NCBI RefSeq assembly: GCF_001436215.1
Contig: NZ_AYYP01000030.1
Location: 1 to 59,728, forward strand
DNA: 59,728 bases
DNA from: Ligilactobacillus agilis DSM 20509
GTDB taxonomy: Bacteria; Bacillota; Bacilli; Lactobacillales; Lactobacillaceae
Direction: 5' to 3'
Shown here: piece by piece, positions 27,301-35,408 of the stretch
How the letters are laid out: every line of letters starts with the position of its first letter
How positions within the stretch are numbered: position 1 is the stretch's first letter
Position numbers and translations under genes: made by a program
The notes under the pieces: generated by a model
The model's database searches: none
Told to the model about the DNA's origin: nothing
Seen by the model: only the letters and a program-made list of their open reading frames with translations

Positions 27301-27535
27301 CATGTCCAACTTGGAATTTCTTACCTTGATAGTAAGTAGCTTGGTCCTTATTAACCACGGCTACGGGTAAGTAGCTCGTGCTTCCATAAGGGTCCCAAAC
27401 AGACTTTAAGAAGAATAGTGAATATAAGAATGGTAAACTCATAATCCCTAAAATGGTTGCGATTAAGATCTTATGCCGTTTAAGGTTCTTAAATTCTTCA
27501 ATAATCATTCTCAAAAGCTTTTCCCCCTTATTCAT
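24356..27535 (-). CDS. YhgE/Pip family membrane protein, phage infection protein-like
   Basis: At 1059 residues this is a large YhgE/Pip protein. It has one N-terminal helix (about 22-42), an extracellular domain, a very long central coiled region (about 190-820) with many LxxG and GVxxLxxG heptad-like repeats, and a C-terminal ABC-2-like domain with five or six helices. In Lactococcus the Pip homologue is a phage receptor; in other lineages YhgE proteins are linked to type VII secretion. No secretion genes are nearby. Three 42-residue direct repeats lie in the central part. TTGTAT-17-TATATT at 27599-27571 is the likely promoter. Confidence 0.85.
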   Translation of the reverse strand: MNKGEKLLRMIIEEFKNLKRHKILIATILGIMSLPFLYSLFFLKSVWDPYGSTSYLPVAVVNKDQATYYQGKKFQVGHDLVSKLKDNDDLEWHFVSEKEANDGLSHKKYYMVITIPKNFSKNATTVLNRHPHKMNLTYKTNDSLNYIGKVISETGAKQVNSEIRESVSTAYADTMFKVVKKVGKGFNKAASGSKQLADGSKVLNDGLNTYTAGVGQVNNGVIQLAAGVVPLSDGVQKLTAGSTALATGLKTYTAGVSQVNDGVQTLNSSTGTLATGVNALATGSNSLKDGIGQYTAGVGQVNAGVGELQAKTPTLANGVGKLAAGSKEFNTKLAQYTNGVDKLNAGLSQIPAEKLTSLKQLPAAAAALYQLNYIMSASIDNGLKQIDQQSLNDLLTGVGQVDTQKLATSLTVMNNLMGQMESLQTTANQMQSGLPAMEQAISKNQQAIADSLGKIATYNGTNQKLADVVTGDVNAVLASSNSTLSEADKAKLQDTIKNTATIKTNSTNSLTEVGVVGNNLTQLKGTLDKTLASLGELKTQMADLQKQVSSLDVKGLQSQLALLTKMQGALDKDKLDKLQTALGQLQQLQTAAAKASSIAQKLNSDINVQDLSSSDLAKLEQTAQVSSDATTALVAQNTAKLAGPSTEKFTTLVAGLAELSSGVKELSANNGVLLAGSNQIATGLGTLNDSIPALTNGVTKLANGTNQLASKNAELNSGASQLAGGLGTLNANVPALTSGVSQLASGTSQLVANNGQLNSGASQLAGGLGTLNAQIPTMTNGVNQLASGTGQLAANSSALTDGSDKIYKGNKKLAKSMKQGANTIKKVKTGKDNAKMFAAPSNLVEKHYSYVPNYGYALAPYMLSVALFVGAMVFNLVYPIRRLESEDETAFEWFMAKVTIGSIVAIGNALVEALLMIAAGLHPDHLGAMLANGILFSLAMMFLIMFFSVAFQNPGRFLCMILLVVQLGASGGSFPIEITKGLGGFFQAVNPYLPMTYSIYGFRQALTSGLGASQMITSYSVSLLFLVISLGLLYVAMVVVRPNVEYVEEVDINNYTKQN
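25148..25540 (-). repeat. Three tandem 126-bp coding repeats in the Pip/YhgE gene
   Basis: Near-identical segments recur at a spacing of exactly 126 bases (related strings begin at 25227, 25353 and 25479). Each encodes a 42-residue unit with the pattern GASQLAGGLGTLN...GVSQLASGTSQL. They are part of the coding frame and can expand or contract by recombination without a frameshift. Confidence 0.8.
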
Positions 27536-27570
27536 AATTTTTTCGTCAAAAATTCACTTTAACATAGAAT

Positions 27571-27599
27571 AATATACTCTTTTGCTTTCAAAAATACAA
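27571..27599 (-). promoter_or_regulatory. Promoter of the Pip/YhgE gene
   Basis: Minus-strand TTGTAT (27599-27594) and TATATT (27576-27571) are separated by 17 bases, about 35 bases before the ATG. Confidence 0.5.
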
Positions 27600-27687
27600 A
27601 GAACAAACTGCGACATGTGTTTTATTTTTCAGAAAAATTAGTCCCTTATTTGATTTAGCGTGAAAATTTTCAGTTTAAAAAGAAAAA

Positions 27688-27730
27688 ACTGAGCCAATTT
27701 CCACCTAGTTTGAGTGGAGATTGACTCAGT
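27688..27730 (-). terminator. Terminator of dacA
   Basis: A 17-bp stem, 27688-27704 with 27714-27730, contains one plus-strand mismatch that becomes a G-U pair in minus-strand RNA. TTTTTT follows. Confidence 0.88.
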
Positions 27731-27745
27731 CGTTAAAGAAAGCTG

Positions 27746-29077
27746 TTATTTAAATAAGCCGGTTAAAGCACGCCAACCAATCACAAAGATGTTAGCCTTA
27801 TCAACTGCCACCTTAGTTTGGGCAGGAACCTTAAGCGCGTTAGCCCCATCTAGGAAGTAGAGCTCTTGGCCCTTGAGTTTCAAGTTGTAAGTTCCCACTG
27901 TTTGGCCCTTCTTAAGTGGTGCTTGCAAGCCACCCTTTTCATAAAGGCTCTTCTTGCCACTAACACTAGCAGTTACCTTAGCATCAGTGTCAGTATTCTT
28001 AACCCATAAGTGGGTTTCCTTGGCAGTTACAACCTTAGTAGTTAAATCTTTACCATTGTGCACTGGTAAAGTTTGCTTGTAATCAGATTGGGCTTTGATG
28101 GTCTTGTAAGTAAAGCCATTGTAAACATATGACATTAACTTTTGTGTTTGTTCAAACCGTGATAGGTCGGTATCACTGGAATGAGGTGCACCTAAGATGA
28201 CGGTAATAATGCGGTGCCCATCCTTGTGAACAGTTGCAACGAAGCAAGCCCCGGCTGTATCAGAGGTCCCGGTCTTCAAACCATCGACTGGTAAGGCTGT
28301 GTAAGCTTTAGCTAAACCCTTTAACATCCAGTTCCAGTTTTCCATCATAGTCTTATCTGTGCCGTTGTTAAATTCTTTTTTAGTGATCGAAGTTGTTTGC
28401 AAAACTTCTGGGTAGTCGGTCAAAATCTTTTGAGCAATGATGGCCATATCTTGGGCGGAGAACTTGTTTTCATCGTCTTTAGTAGCACCCGGATATGCTG
28501 CTGAGCCAACTTCACCATTAGTTAAACCGTTAGCAGTGTAGATGCTAGCATCGTTGATGCCAAATTCCTTAGCTTGCTTTCTCATCATGTTGATGAAGTT
28601 TTGATGGGAACCACCCACCTTATAAGCCAAAGCCATTGTGGCCCCGTTAGCAGAATAGATTAACATTGCTTCATATAATGACTTAACAGTGTAGCTGTGG
28701 TCTGCTTTTAACGGTACGTTGGAAAGGGTCGTGTTTTGACTAACCTTTTGTGAGGCTTCATCAGGGGTAATCTTGTCGTTCCAAGATAACTTCCCTGAAT
28801 GAATGGCCTTTAAAACTAAGTAAGTTGTCAATAATTTTGACATTGAAGCAACTGGCAAGGCTTCTTGGGCATTCTTAGAATACATTACCTGACCAGTAGT
28901 CGCATCGACTGCGATGGCAGCCTTAGCATCCAAATTTAGCGAACTGTCGCTATTAGCTGGTAGTGAAGCTGCAGAAACGGTAGTTAAGTTACCCAATCCT
29001 GCTGCGGTTGTTGCAAACAAGGTGACCCCTGCTAGCAAACCGACTAATGTTTTTTTCAAACCTTTGAAAAATTCCAT
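27746..29077 (-). CDS. dacA: D-alanyl-D-alanine carboxypeptidase (PBP5-type)
   Basis: This serine-type enzyme removes the terminal D-Ala from peptidoglycan pentapeptides outside the membrane. The 443 residues include a signal peptide (about 1-37), the SxxK active site (SMSK near residue 79), SxN in YSANG and KTG in GLKTGTSD. A beta-rich C-terminal domain ends in a short hydrophobic segment (about 430-443) for membrane attachment. It lies beside a two-component system but is transcribed separately. Confidence 0.95.
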   Translation of the reverse strand: MEFFKGLKKTLVGLLAGVTLFATTAAGLGNLTTVSAASLPANSDSSLNLDAKAAIAVDATTGQVMYSKNAQEALPVASMSKLLTTYLVLKAIHSGKLSWNDKITPDEASQKVSQNTTLSNVPLKADHSYTVKSLYEAMLIYSANGATMALAYKVGGSHQNFINMMRKQAKEFGINDASIYTANGLTNGEVGSAAYPGATKDDENKFSAQDMAIIAQKILTDYPEVLQTTSITKKEFNNGTDKTMMENWNWMLKGLAKAYTALPVDGLKTGTSDTAGACFVATVHKDGHRIITVILGAPHSSDTDLSRFEQTQKLMSYVYNGFTYKTIKAQSDYKQTLPVHNGKDLTTKVVTAKETHLWVKNTDTDAKVTASVSGKKSLYEKGGLQAPLKKGQTVGTYNLKLKGQELYFLDGANALKVPAQTKVAVDKANIFVIGWRALTGLFK

Positions 29078-29199
29078 GACTTTCGGTCCCTCTCAAATTA
29101 ATAATTTCATGTATTAGCATAACTAAAAAAGCCTATTCATTCAAGCCCTAATTGCCGTATTAGACAATCTTAAGAACTTGTAAATAGACTTTACTGTGG

Positions 29200-30357
29200 T
29201 TACTTTTCTTCTTTTGGATGCTTGAGGGGTAGCCGCATTACAAATGAGGTCAATTTATCGTTAGAGGTAACGTTAATGCTACCATGATGCAAGTCGATAA
29301 TTCCCTGGGCAATCGCTAAACCCAACCCGGTCCCCCCGGTTTTGCGCGAGCGTGATTCTTCCACCCGGTAAAAGCGTTCAAACACCTGGCCTAAAGCCTC
29401 GGTTGGAATCTTAGCGCCGTCATTAGCAATGGTGATTTCAGCCTCTGTTTCAGAAATTTGGGTCAAGTTAATGAAAATATTTTTACCGTCGCTACCGTAC
29501 TTCAAGGCATTTGTTAACAAGTTATTGAAAACCCTGGCTAGTAACTCTGGGTCGGCTTCAATCATCAGCGGGGTTGTGGGTTCATCTAAGTGAATCACCA
29601 TCCCCTTTTTCTGAGCTTCAAGTTCAAAGGAGGCCCCCAATTGTTCAAGCATTGCCCCCATATCGACACTCACGATGTTTAACGGCCGGTCTATCTGTCT
29701 AACCTTAGTATATTCAAAGAGGTCGTCTACTAAAGCTTTCATTTGCACAGCCTTAATGTAGGCCGTGTGCGTATACTTCAGCATTTCTTCTTCATTATGG
29801 TACTGCCGATTTTCAATCAAGCCTAAATAGCCAATAATCGATGTTAACGGCGTCCTAATGTCATGGCTGACGTTAGTAATCAATTCATCTTTAGAGCGTT
29901 CAATCCGCCTTTCTTCTTCCATCGAGTTGATGGTTGAATCAACCAAGGCGTTAACACTGGCAATAATTCGTTGGGTCTGCCCCTTAAGGGTAAAGGGAAT
30001 CCGGTGATCAAAGTGGCCAGCCGCAATATAGTGTAGCTCCGCGATAATGTGGCGGACTTGCATTTGGCTGTACCTTCTCATCAAGCGCCAGTAGACGATG
30101 AAGCAGTCAATAATTGCCATCAAGACTACAAATAGCCAACCCCAACTCCAAATTTGAAAGTCACTCGGTCCAAATTTCAAGGACATCTTAATTTGAAAAA
30201 TCCCGTTTTTCAAACCCGGATTGGTCGCAATCAGTTGACTTAAAATCACATAAATCGACATATTAAGCAAAATTAACAGGATGATGGTTACAATTCCTTC
30301 ACCAAAAAGTTCACTCTTCTCGCGGCCTGTTAGCTTAAACTTTGCTGATTTCACCAT
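29200..30357 (-). CDS. Sensor histidine kinase (VanS-like)
   Basis: The 385-residue kinase has two membrane segments (about 20-42 and 75-95) flanking a small extracellular loop, then a HAMP-like linker and a kinase core. H-box (SHDIRTPLTS), N-box (NNLLTNALKYG), F-box (FERFYR) and G2 (GTGLGLAI) are intact. It follows the response regulator by 13 bases with AGAGAGGT before the ATG. The small sensor loop fits a membrane or cell-envelope signal. The ligand is unknown. Confidence 0.93.
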   Translation of the reverse strand: MVKSAKFKLTGREKSELFGEGIVTIILLILLNMSIYVILSQLIATNPGLKNGIFQIKMSLKFGPSDFQIWSWGWLFVVLMAIIDCFIVYWRLMRRYSQMQVRHIIAELHYIAAGHFDHRIPFTLKGQTQRIIASVNALVDSTINSMEEERRIERSKDELITNVSHDIRTPLTSIIGYLGLIENRQYHNEEEMLKYTHTAYIKAVQMKALVDDLFEYTKVRQIDRPLNIVSVDMGAMLEQLGASFELEAQKKGMVIHLDEPTTPLMIEADPELLARVFNNLLTNALKYGSDGKNIFINLTQISETEAEITIANDGAKIPTEALGQVFERFYRVEESRSRKTGGTGLGLAIAQGIIDLHHGSINVTSNDKLTSFVMRLPLKHPKEEK

Positions 30358-30370
30358 TTAACCTCTCTTC

Positions 30371-31060
30371 TTAACGGGCTTCAATCTTGTAACCAACACC
30401 CCAAACAGTTTGAATCACCTTTTCACCATCCGTTGCTTCTTCAATCTTATCGCGCAAGTGACTCACGTGTACCATCACGGTCTTAGCAGAAACAACCGAT
30501 TCTTGTTGCCAAACCCTCTCAAAGATTTCATCCGCTGAAAAGACCCGGTTAGGGTGGCTAGCAAGTAAGTGCAAGATTCCAAACTCAAGGGCGGTTAGCT
30601 GGATTGAATTCCCTCTAACGGTCGTCACTTCGTGCGAGTCCTTCTTAATAATCAACGGCCCAACTTCAATTTGATCTGGCTCATCGTTTTTAACTTCGTG
30701 TTGGGAACGGCGTAATAAGGACCGGACTCGCGCCATCACTTCTAAGGGGTTAAATGGCTTAGTTACATAATCATCTGCCCCTTGGATTAAACCTTGAATT
30801 TTGTCCAAATCATCCGTCTTGGCAGATAGCATCAAGACTGGAATTTGTGAATCCTTTCTAACTTCCCTAACAACTGACAAGCCATCCATTTGTGGCATCA
30901 TTACGTCTAAAATCATGAGGGCAATGTCGGGATTAGTATTTAATTTAGTAATTGCCTCTTTACCATTGTAGGCTTTTTCAACTTCATAACCTTCATTTTT
31001 AATGTAAATAGATAATAATTCAACGATGTCTTTATCATCGTCAACAACTAAAATTTTCAT
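30371..31060 (-). CDS. OmpR/PhoB family response regulator
   Basis: The 229 residues comprise a receiver domain (1-120, with acidic Asp9-Asp10, phospho-acceptor Asp in ILDVMMP near residue 53 and Lys in TKPFNP near 103) and a C-terminal winged helix (about 130-229). It is paired with the downstream kinase. A TG-extended TATAAT at 31099-31094 is the probable promoter. The next gene downstream, dacA, is a possible target but has no clear operator. Confidence 0.95.
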   Translation of the reverse strand: MKILVVDDDKDIVELLSIYIKNEGYEVEKAYNGKEAITKLNTNPDIALMILDVMMPQMDGLSVVREVRKDSQIPVLMLSAKTDDLDKIQGLIQGADDYVTKPFNPLEVMARVRSLLRRSQHEVKNDEPDQIEVGPLIIKKDSHEVTTVRGNSIQLTALEFGILHLLASHPNRVFSADEIFERVWQQESVVSAKTVMVHVSHLRDKIEEATDGEKVIQTVWGVGYKIEAR

Positions 31061-31219
31061 ATATCGATGTCTCCTTATCGGTCTCTTGCCTAGATTATAG
31101 CAAATCTCAATTCAATCGTACCTAAAGAAAGTTTTAAATTCAAGCATTTAGGTAACCCTTTCCAAAAATGTCTCTTTTTCTTCATAGAAAGGTTACACTT
31201 TCTTAGGCAAAACTTAAAA

Positions 31220-31262
31220 AAGTGTGTTCCTTGAAAAGATTTACTTCTCCAAAGAACACACT
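31220..31262 (-). terminator. Terminator of the opp operon
   Basis: AAGTGTGTTCTTTGG pairs with CAAGGAACACACTT on the minus strand and is followed by TTTTTT. Confidence 0.88.
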
Positions 31263-31272
31263 TAGTGAGTAG

Positions 31273-32229
31273 TTATTTTTGTTCGTAGGCAGCCGCCTTT
31301 TGCTTGTACATCTCAATTTCATCTTCAGCACAACGAACAAAGTGGTTCGGTGTGATTTCGTGTAATTTACGTGGCCGGCCTTCCTTATCTTCTTCAATTG
31401 AAGGATCGTAATCAATTTGCTTCCGATTACGTTCAAATTCAGGATCTGGCACCGGCACAGCTGAGATTAGGCTGGCTGTGTAATCATGTAGGGGCTTGAA
31501 GTATACGTCGTCGGCTGGACCAACTTCAAGTAGGCGCCCATAGTGCATAACCCCGATACGATCAGAGATATACTTAACCATTGATAAGTCGTGAGCAACA
31601 AAGAGGTAAGTTAAGCCCCGTTCCTTTTGCAAGTCCTTAAGCAAGTTAACCACTTGGGCTTGGATAGAAACGTCCAAGGCTGAAATAGGTTCATCGGCAA
31701 TGATGAACTTAGGTTCAACCGCTAAGGCCCGGGCAATCCCAATTCTTTGACGCTGACCACCCGAAAATTCGTGTGGGTAACGACTAGCGTGGTCCTTATT
31801 AAGCCCAACCGTTTCTAGTAATTCTTCGACCCGGGCCCGTCGTTCTTCCTTATTCTTAACCAAATGGTGAATGTCTAACCCTTCGGCAATAATATCTTCA
31901 ATGGTCATCCGGGGATTTAAAGAAGCGTATGGATCTTGGAAAATCATCTGCATTTCCCGAGCAAAGGCTAGCTTGTCAGCCTTAGTATGCAACTTACTTA
32001 CATCCTTGCCATCGAAAATAATTTGGCCATCAGTTGGATCGTAAAGGTGAATAATCGAACGCCCTGTAGTCGTCTTACCTGACCCTGATTCACCTACGAG
32101 CCCAAAGGTTTCGCCTTCATAGATATCAAAGGTTACGTCATCGACAGCCTTGACCATATCAGGCTTGCCCACGCCGAAGTATTGTTTTAAGTGCTTTACT
32201 TCGAGAATTTTTTTAGGTTTTTCTGGCAT
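31273..32229 (-). CDS. oppF: Oligopeptide ABC transporter ATP-binding protein OppF
   Basis: This 318-residue ATPase powers the peptide importer. Walker A (GESGSGKTT), signature (SGGQRQRIG), Walker B (FIIADEP) and the H-loop histidine (FVAHDL) are intact. It ends with the C-terminal oligopeptide-transporter extension of this subfamily. It follows oppD by 22 bases and is the last gene of oppABCDF. Confidence 0.95.
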   Translation of the reverse strand: MPEKPKKILEVKHLKQYFGVGKPDMVKAVDDVTFDIYEGETFGLVGESGSGKTTTGRSIIHLYDPTDGQIIFDGKDVSKLHTKADKLAFAREMQMIFQDPYASLNPRMTIEDIIAEGLDIHHLVKNKEERRARVEELLETVGLNKDHASRYPHEFSGGQRQRIGIARALAVEPKFIIADEPISALDVSIQAQVVNLLKDLQKERGLTYLFVAHDLSMVKYISDRIGVMHYGRLLEVGPADDVYFKPLHDYTASLISAVPVPDPEFERNRKQIDYDPSIEEDKEGRPRKLHEITPNHFVRCAEDEIEMYKQKAAAYEQK

Positions 32230-32251
32230 GTGGTTTCCGTCCTTCCTTGGT

Positions 32252-33295
32252 CTAATCTACCTTTTTGGCTTGCATCTCTGCAAAAAGCTTCCGCCGTCTT
32301 ACAATTTCATCTGGAGGAGTAATCTTTGGTGCATCTGGGTGTAATAACCAGGTAGCAGCATAATGCGTCTCAGAAACTTTGAAGAATGGTGGTTGTTTTT
32401 CCGCATCAATCTTCATAGCATAAGGATTTCTAGCCGCAAAGGCGTCACCCTTTGGTGGATCCAATAGATCTGGTGGGGTCCCTGGAATTGCTTCTAGTTT
32501 AGTAGAATCTAGGGTTGGCATCGAGTTTAGTAACCCCCAAGTATATGGGTGTTGTGGGTTATAGAAAATTTCGTCCACTGTCCCGTACTCGATAATCTGG
32601 CCAGCATACATAACTGCTACCCGGTCCGCCATCCCTGCAACAACCCCCAAGTCGTGAGTAATGAAAATGATTGAGGTTTCAATCTTAGCCTGCAATTCCT
32701 TCATCAAATCCAAGATTTGTGCTTGGATTGTTACGTCCAAGGCAGTCGTTGGTTCATCGGCAATCAAGATCTCTGGGTAGCAAACCAAAGCAATCGCAAT
32801 CACAATTCTTTGCCGTTGTCCACCGGAAAATTGGTGCGGATAATCGTTAATTCGCTTTTCAGCATCCTTAATCCCAACTAACTTAAGAATTTCTAAGGCT
32901 TGTGCCAACGCCTTCTTCTTTTCCATGTGCTTGTGCTTGATTAATGGTTCAGCAATTTGCATCCCAATTTTCATGGTTGGATCTAGAGATGTCATCGGAT
33001 CTTGGAAAATCATGGCAATATCCTTGCCCCGAACACTTTGCATCTCTTTTTCCGTCTTCTTTAATAAATCAGTTCCGTGAAAGAGGATTTCTCCTCCCTT
33101 AACCCGGGCATTGTTAGCCAATAAGCCCATTAAACTCTTAGTGGTAACTGACTTACCTGAGCCTGATTCCCCCACAATTGCTAGTGTTTCACCTTTATCA
33201 AGGTGGAAGCTGACATTACGAATCGCCTTAACCTCACCAGCATATGTGTGGAAGTCAATTTCTAAATTTTTAACATCTAAAATTCTTTCACCCAT
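32252..33295 (-). CDS. oppD: Oligopeptide ABC transporter ATP-binding protein OppD
   Basis: This 347-residue ATPase partners OppF. It has Walker A (GESGSGKSV), signature SGGQRQRI, Walker B (ILIADEP) and switch-loop histidine (FITHDL). The C-terminal region with RNPYA fits the Fe-S/oligo-extension of peptide ABC ATPases. It starts eight bases after oppC. Confidence 0.95.
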   Translation of the reverse strand: MGERILDVKNLEIDFHTYAGEVKAIRNVSFHLDKGETLAIVGESGSGKSVTTKSLMGLLANNARVKGGEILFHGTDLLKKTEKEMQSVRGKDIAMIFQDPMTSLDPTMKIGMQIAEPLIKHKHMEKKKALAQALEILKLVGIKDAEKRINDYPHQFSGGQRQRIVIAIALVCYPEILIADEPTTALDVTIQAQILDLMKELQAKIETSIIFITHDLGVVAGMADRVAVMYAGQIIEYGTVDEIFYNPQHPYTWGLLNSMPTLDSTKLEAIPGTPPDLLDPPKGDAFAARNPYAMKIDAEKQPPFFKVSETHYAATWLLHPDAPKITPPDEIVRRRKLFAEMQAKKVD

Positions 33296-33303
33296 AATTC
33301 AGC

Positions 33304-34329
33304 CTACTTTCTTGTCTTTGGATCAAATGCATCACGAAGACCATCACCTAAGAGGTTAAAACTAATCATCAAGACACATAATACAATAGCAGGATACCAC
33401 ATTTGGTATGGTAAGAACTGGAAGTTCTTTTGCCCATCGTTAAGCAATACCCCTAATGAAGTTTCCGGTGCAGAAATCCCAATCCCAATGAAACTTAAGA
33501 AGGCTTCGAAGAAGATAGCCGTTGGAATAGTATACATCGTTTGGATAATGATGATACTTGAGAGGTTTGGTACCAAGTGCTTCCAAGCAATCTTGATTGG
33601 TGATTCCCCTAATGACTGGGCAGCCAATACATACTCTTGCGTCTTTAGCTGAAGTGTTTCCGCACGAATCATCCGCGCCATGGTTGTCCATGAAGAAATG
33701 GCAATCGCTGCGATGATTGAGGTCATCCCTGGCTTCATAACTAAGAGCATCAAAACAACAATTACTAAGTTTGGCACAGAGGAGATAATTTCGATAATCC
33801 GTTGCATAACGTTATCGACCCGGCCACCTTTCCAACCGGAGATAATCCCGTAGGTAACCCCGATGGTTAGGTCAAAGAAGGTCGCCACTAACGCAACGAT
33901 TAAGGAAATCTTAGTCCCGTAAATAATTCTTTGGGCCAAAGAACGACCAAGGTAGTCAGTCCCTAAGTAGAAATACTTACCGCTCGCACCATTTTGGGCA
34001 TATTGATCAACCCATTGGCCGCCAACCTTAAGCTTACCATTTAAACCGTTGATAAAGTCCAAGCCAGGTACCCGGGCAGGTAAGTTAGCATATTGGGGGG
34101 CAGACTTAACCAAAGTTGACTTATCAATAAATGGTGTTGACCCAAAGGCAATAATCACCATAATCAAGATGATAAACAGGGAGATTACCGCCCCTTTATT
34201 CTTTTTTAACCGCCGCCATGCATCCTGGGTAAAGGTTAGTGAAGGCGCCGCAATTTTTTCATTATCCAGTTCTTCTTCCTTGGGTAAAGGTTGAAAGCTG
34301 TCTGGACTTAATTTAATCTTTTCTTCCAT
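33304..34329 (-). CDS. oppC: Oligopeptide ABC transporter permease OppC
   Basis: This 341-residue permease has a long cytoplasmic N-terminal tail, a first helix (about 40-65), an extracellular loop and five more helices. The ABC coupling EAA loop is present (AQSLGESPIKIAWKHLVPN). It pairs with OppB to form the channel. Only three bases separate it from oppB. Confidence 0.95.
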   Translation of the reverse strand: MEEKIKLSPDSFQPLPKEEELDNEKIAAPSLTFTQDAWRRLKKNKGAVISLFIILIMVIIAFGSTPFIDKSTLVKSAPQYANLPARVPGLDFINGLNGKLKVGGQWVDQYAQNGASGKYFYLGTDYLGRSLAQRIIYGTKISLIVALVATFFDLTIGVTYGIISGWKGGRVDNVMQRIIEIISSVPNLVIVVLMLLVMKPGMTSIIAAIAISSWTTMARMIRAETLQLKTQEYVLAAQSLGESPIKIAWKHLVPNLSSIIIIQTMYTIPTAIFFEAFLSFIGIGISAPETSLGVLLNDGQKNFQFLPYQMWYPAIVLCVLMISFNLLGDGLRDAFDPKTRK

Positions 34330-34332
34330 AAT

Positions 34333-35262
34333 CTAGTCCCCATTTCCTGTCAAGCGAATTCGTGGATCGATGATACCGTAAACAATGTCTGTAATCAAGA
34401 TGATAACCACTAACCCAAAGGAGTATAACATTGTAACCCCCATGATAGTTGGGTAGTCATTAGTCAAGATTGACTTAACGAATTGTTCCCCAATCCCTGG
34501 AATTGAGAAGATATTTTCAATAACCATTGACCCTGTCATCAAAGCAACAGTATATGGTCCGATTAGAGTAACCAATGGAATCAAACTATTACGTAAAGCG
34601 TGGTGGAAGACAATCCCAAACTTGCTTAAACCTTTAGCCCGAGCAAGTTCGATATAATCAGAGTTCAAAACATCGACCATCCCGGTTCGAATAAACCGGG
34701 CCGTTTCCGCTAGGGGTCCTACCCCCAAAGCAATCATCGGCAAGATGGTGTATGAAAAACCACCCCAGTCGGCGATTGGGAACCAGCCTAACTTCAAGGC
34801 GATGTAGTATTGTAAAAGTACGGCCAAAACGAAGTTAGGTACTGATTTACCGATAATGGAAACAACTGTAGCCGTCGTATCAATCCAAGTATTGTGGTTG
34901 ATGGCTGCGATAGAACCAATAATAATCCCAAATACCAAACCAAAAATCATTGCCTGTAACCCTAGCTGTGCAGAGGGTCCAATCCGGCTAAAAATCAAGT
35001 AGGTAACTGGTTGGTTACTGTATTGGAAGGAAGTTCCCAAATCACCATGGAGCATATCGGCAATATAAATTAAATATTGTTGCCAAACCGGCTTATTCAA
35101 ACCGTACTGTTCGTTCATGATTTGAATTTGTGCCGCCGTCATTTTTTCTTGGTTAGAATATGGCGTCCCTGGCATTAACTTCATTAAAAAGAAGGTAATG
35201 GTTGCTACTAAAAAGAGGGTTAGCAGCATGTAGAACACCCTTTTTAAAAGGTATTTACGCAT
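34333..35262 (-). CDS. oppB: Oligopeptide ABC transporter permease OppB
   Basis: This 309-residue permease has six predicted membrane segments and the EAA loop (ARAKGLSKFGIVFHHALRN). It is the first of the two channel subunits. It lies 146 bases after the oppA stop; that gap contains a long hairpin that probably lowers transcription of oppBCDF relative to oppA. Confidence 0.95.
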   Translation of the reverse strand: MRKYLLKRVFYMLLTLFLVATITFFLMKLMPGTPYSNQEKMTAAQIQIMNEQYGLNKPVWQQYLIYIADMLHGDLGTSFQYSNQPVTYLIFSRIGPSAQLGLQAMIFGLVFGIIIGSIAAINHNTWIDTTATVVSIIGKSVPNFVLAVLLQYYIALKLGWFPIADWGGFSYTILPMIALGVGPLAETARFIRTGMVDVLNSDYIELARAKGLSKFGIVFHHALRNSLIPLVTLIGPYTVALMTGSMVIENIFSIPGIGEQFVKSILTNDYPTIMGVTMLYSFGLVVIILITDIVYGIIDPRIRLTGNGD

Positions 35263-35336
35263 AAATTATTCCTCTCATTTCTCGGAATTTTTCTCTCAGA
35301 GAAAGCCCCGTATAAATTTATTTAAAATTATTGCTA

Positions 35337-35395
35337 ATAATCAGAATAGGGAATTGACAATTCTATTACAAATTAGTCAATCCCCCACTGATTAT
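35337..35395 (-). terminator. Intercistronic hairpin between oppA and oppB
   Basis: Two paired blocks make one long stem: ATAATCAG (35337-35344) with CTGATTAT (35388-35395), and GGGAATTGAC (35349-35358) with GTCAATCCCC (35376-35385). No strong T run follows in the minus direction. It is therefore more likely a partial terminator or mRNA 3'-end stabiliser for oppA. Confidence 0.6.
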
Positions 35396-35408
35396 AAGAA
35401 TCTATGTC

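Noticed and set aside
31203-31436. 77-codon frame over the end of oppF
   Set aside because: It overlaps oppF out of frame and extends into the terminator.
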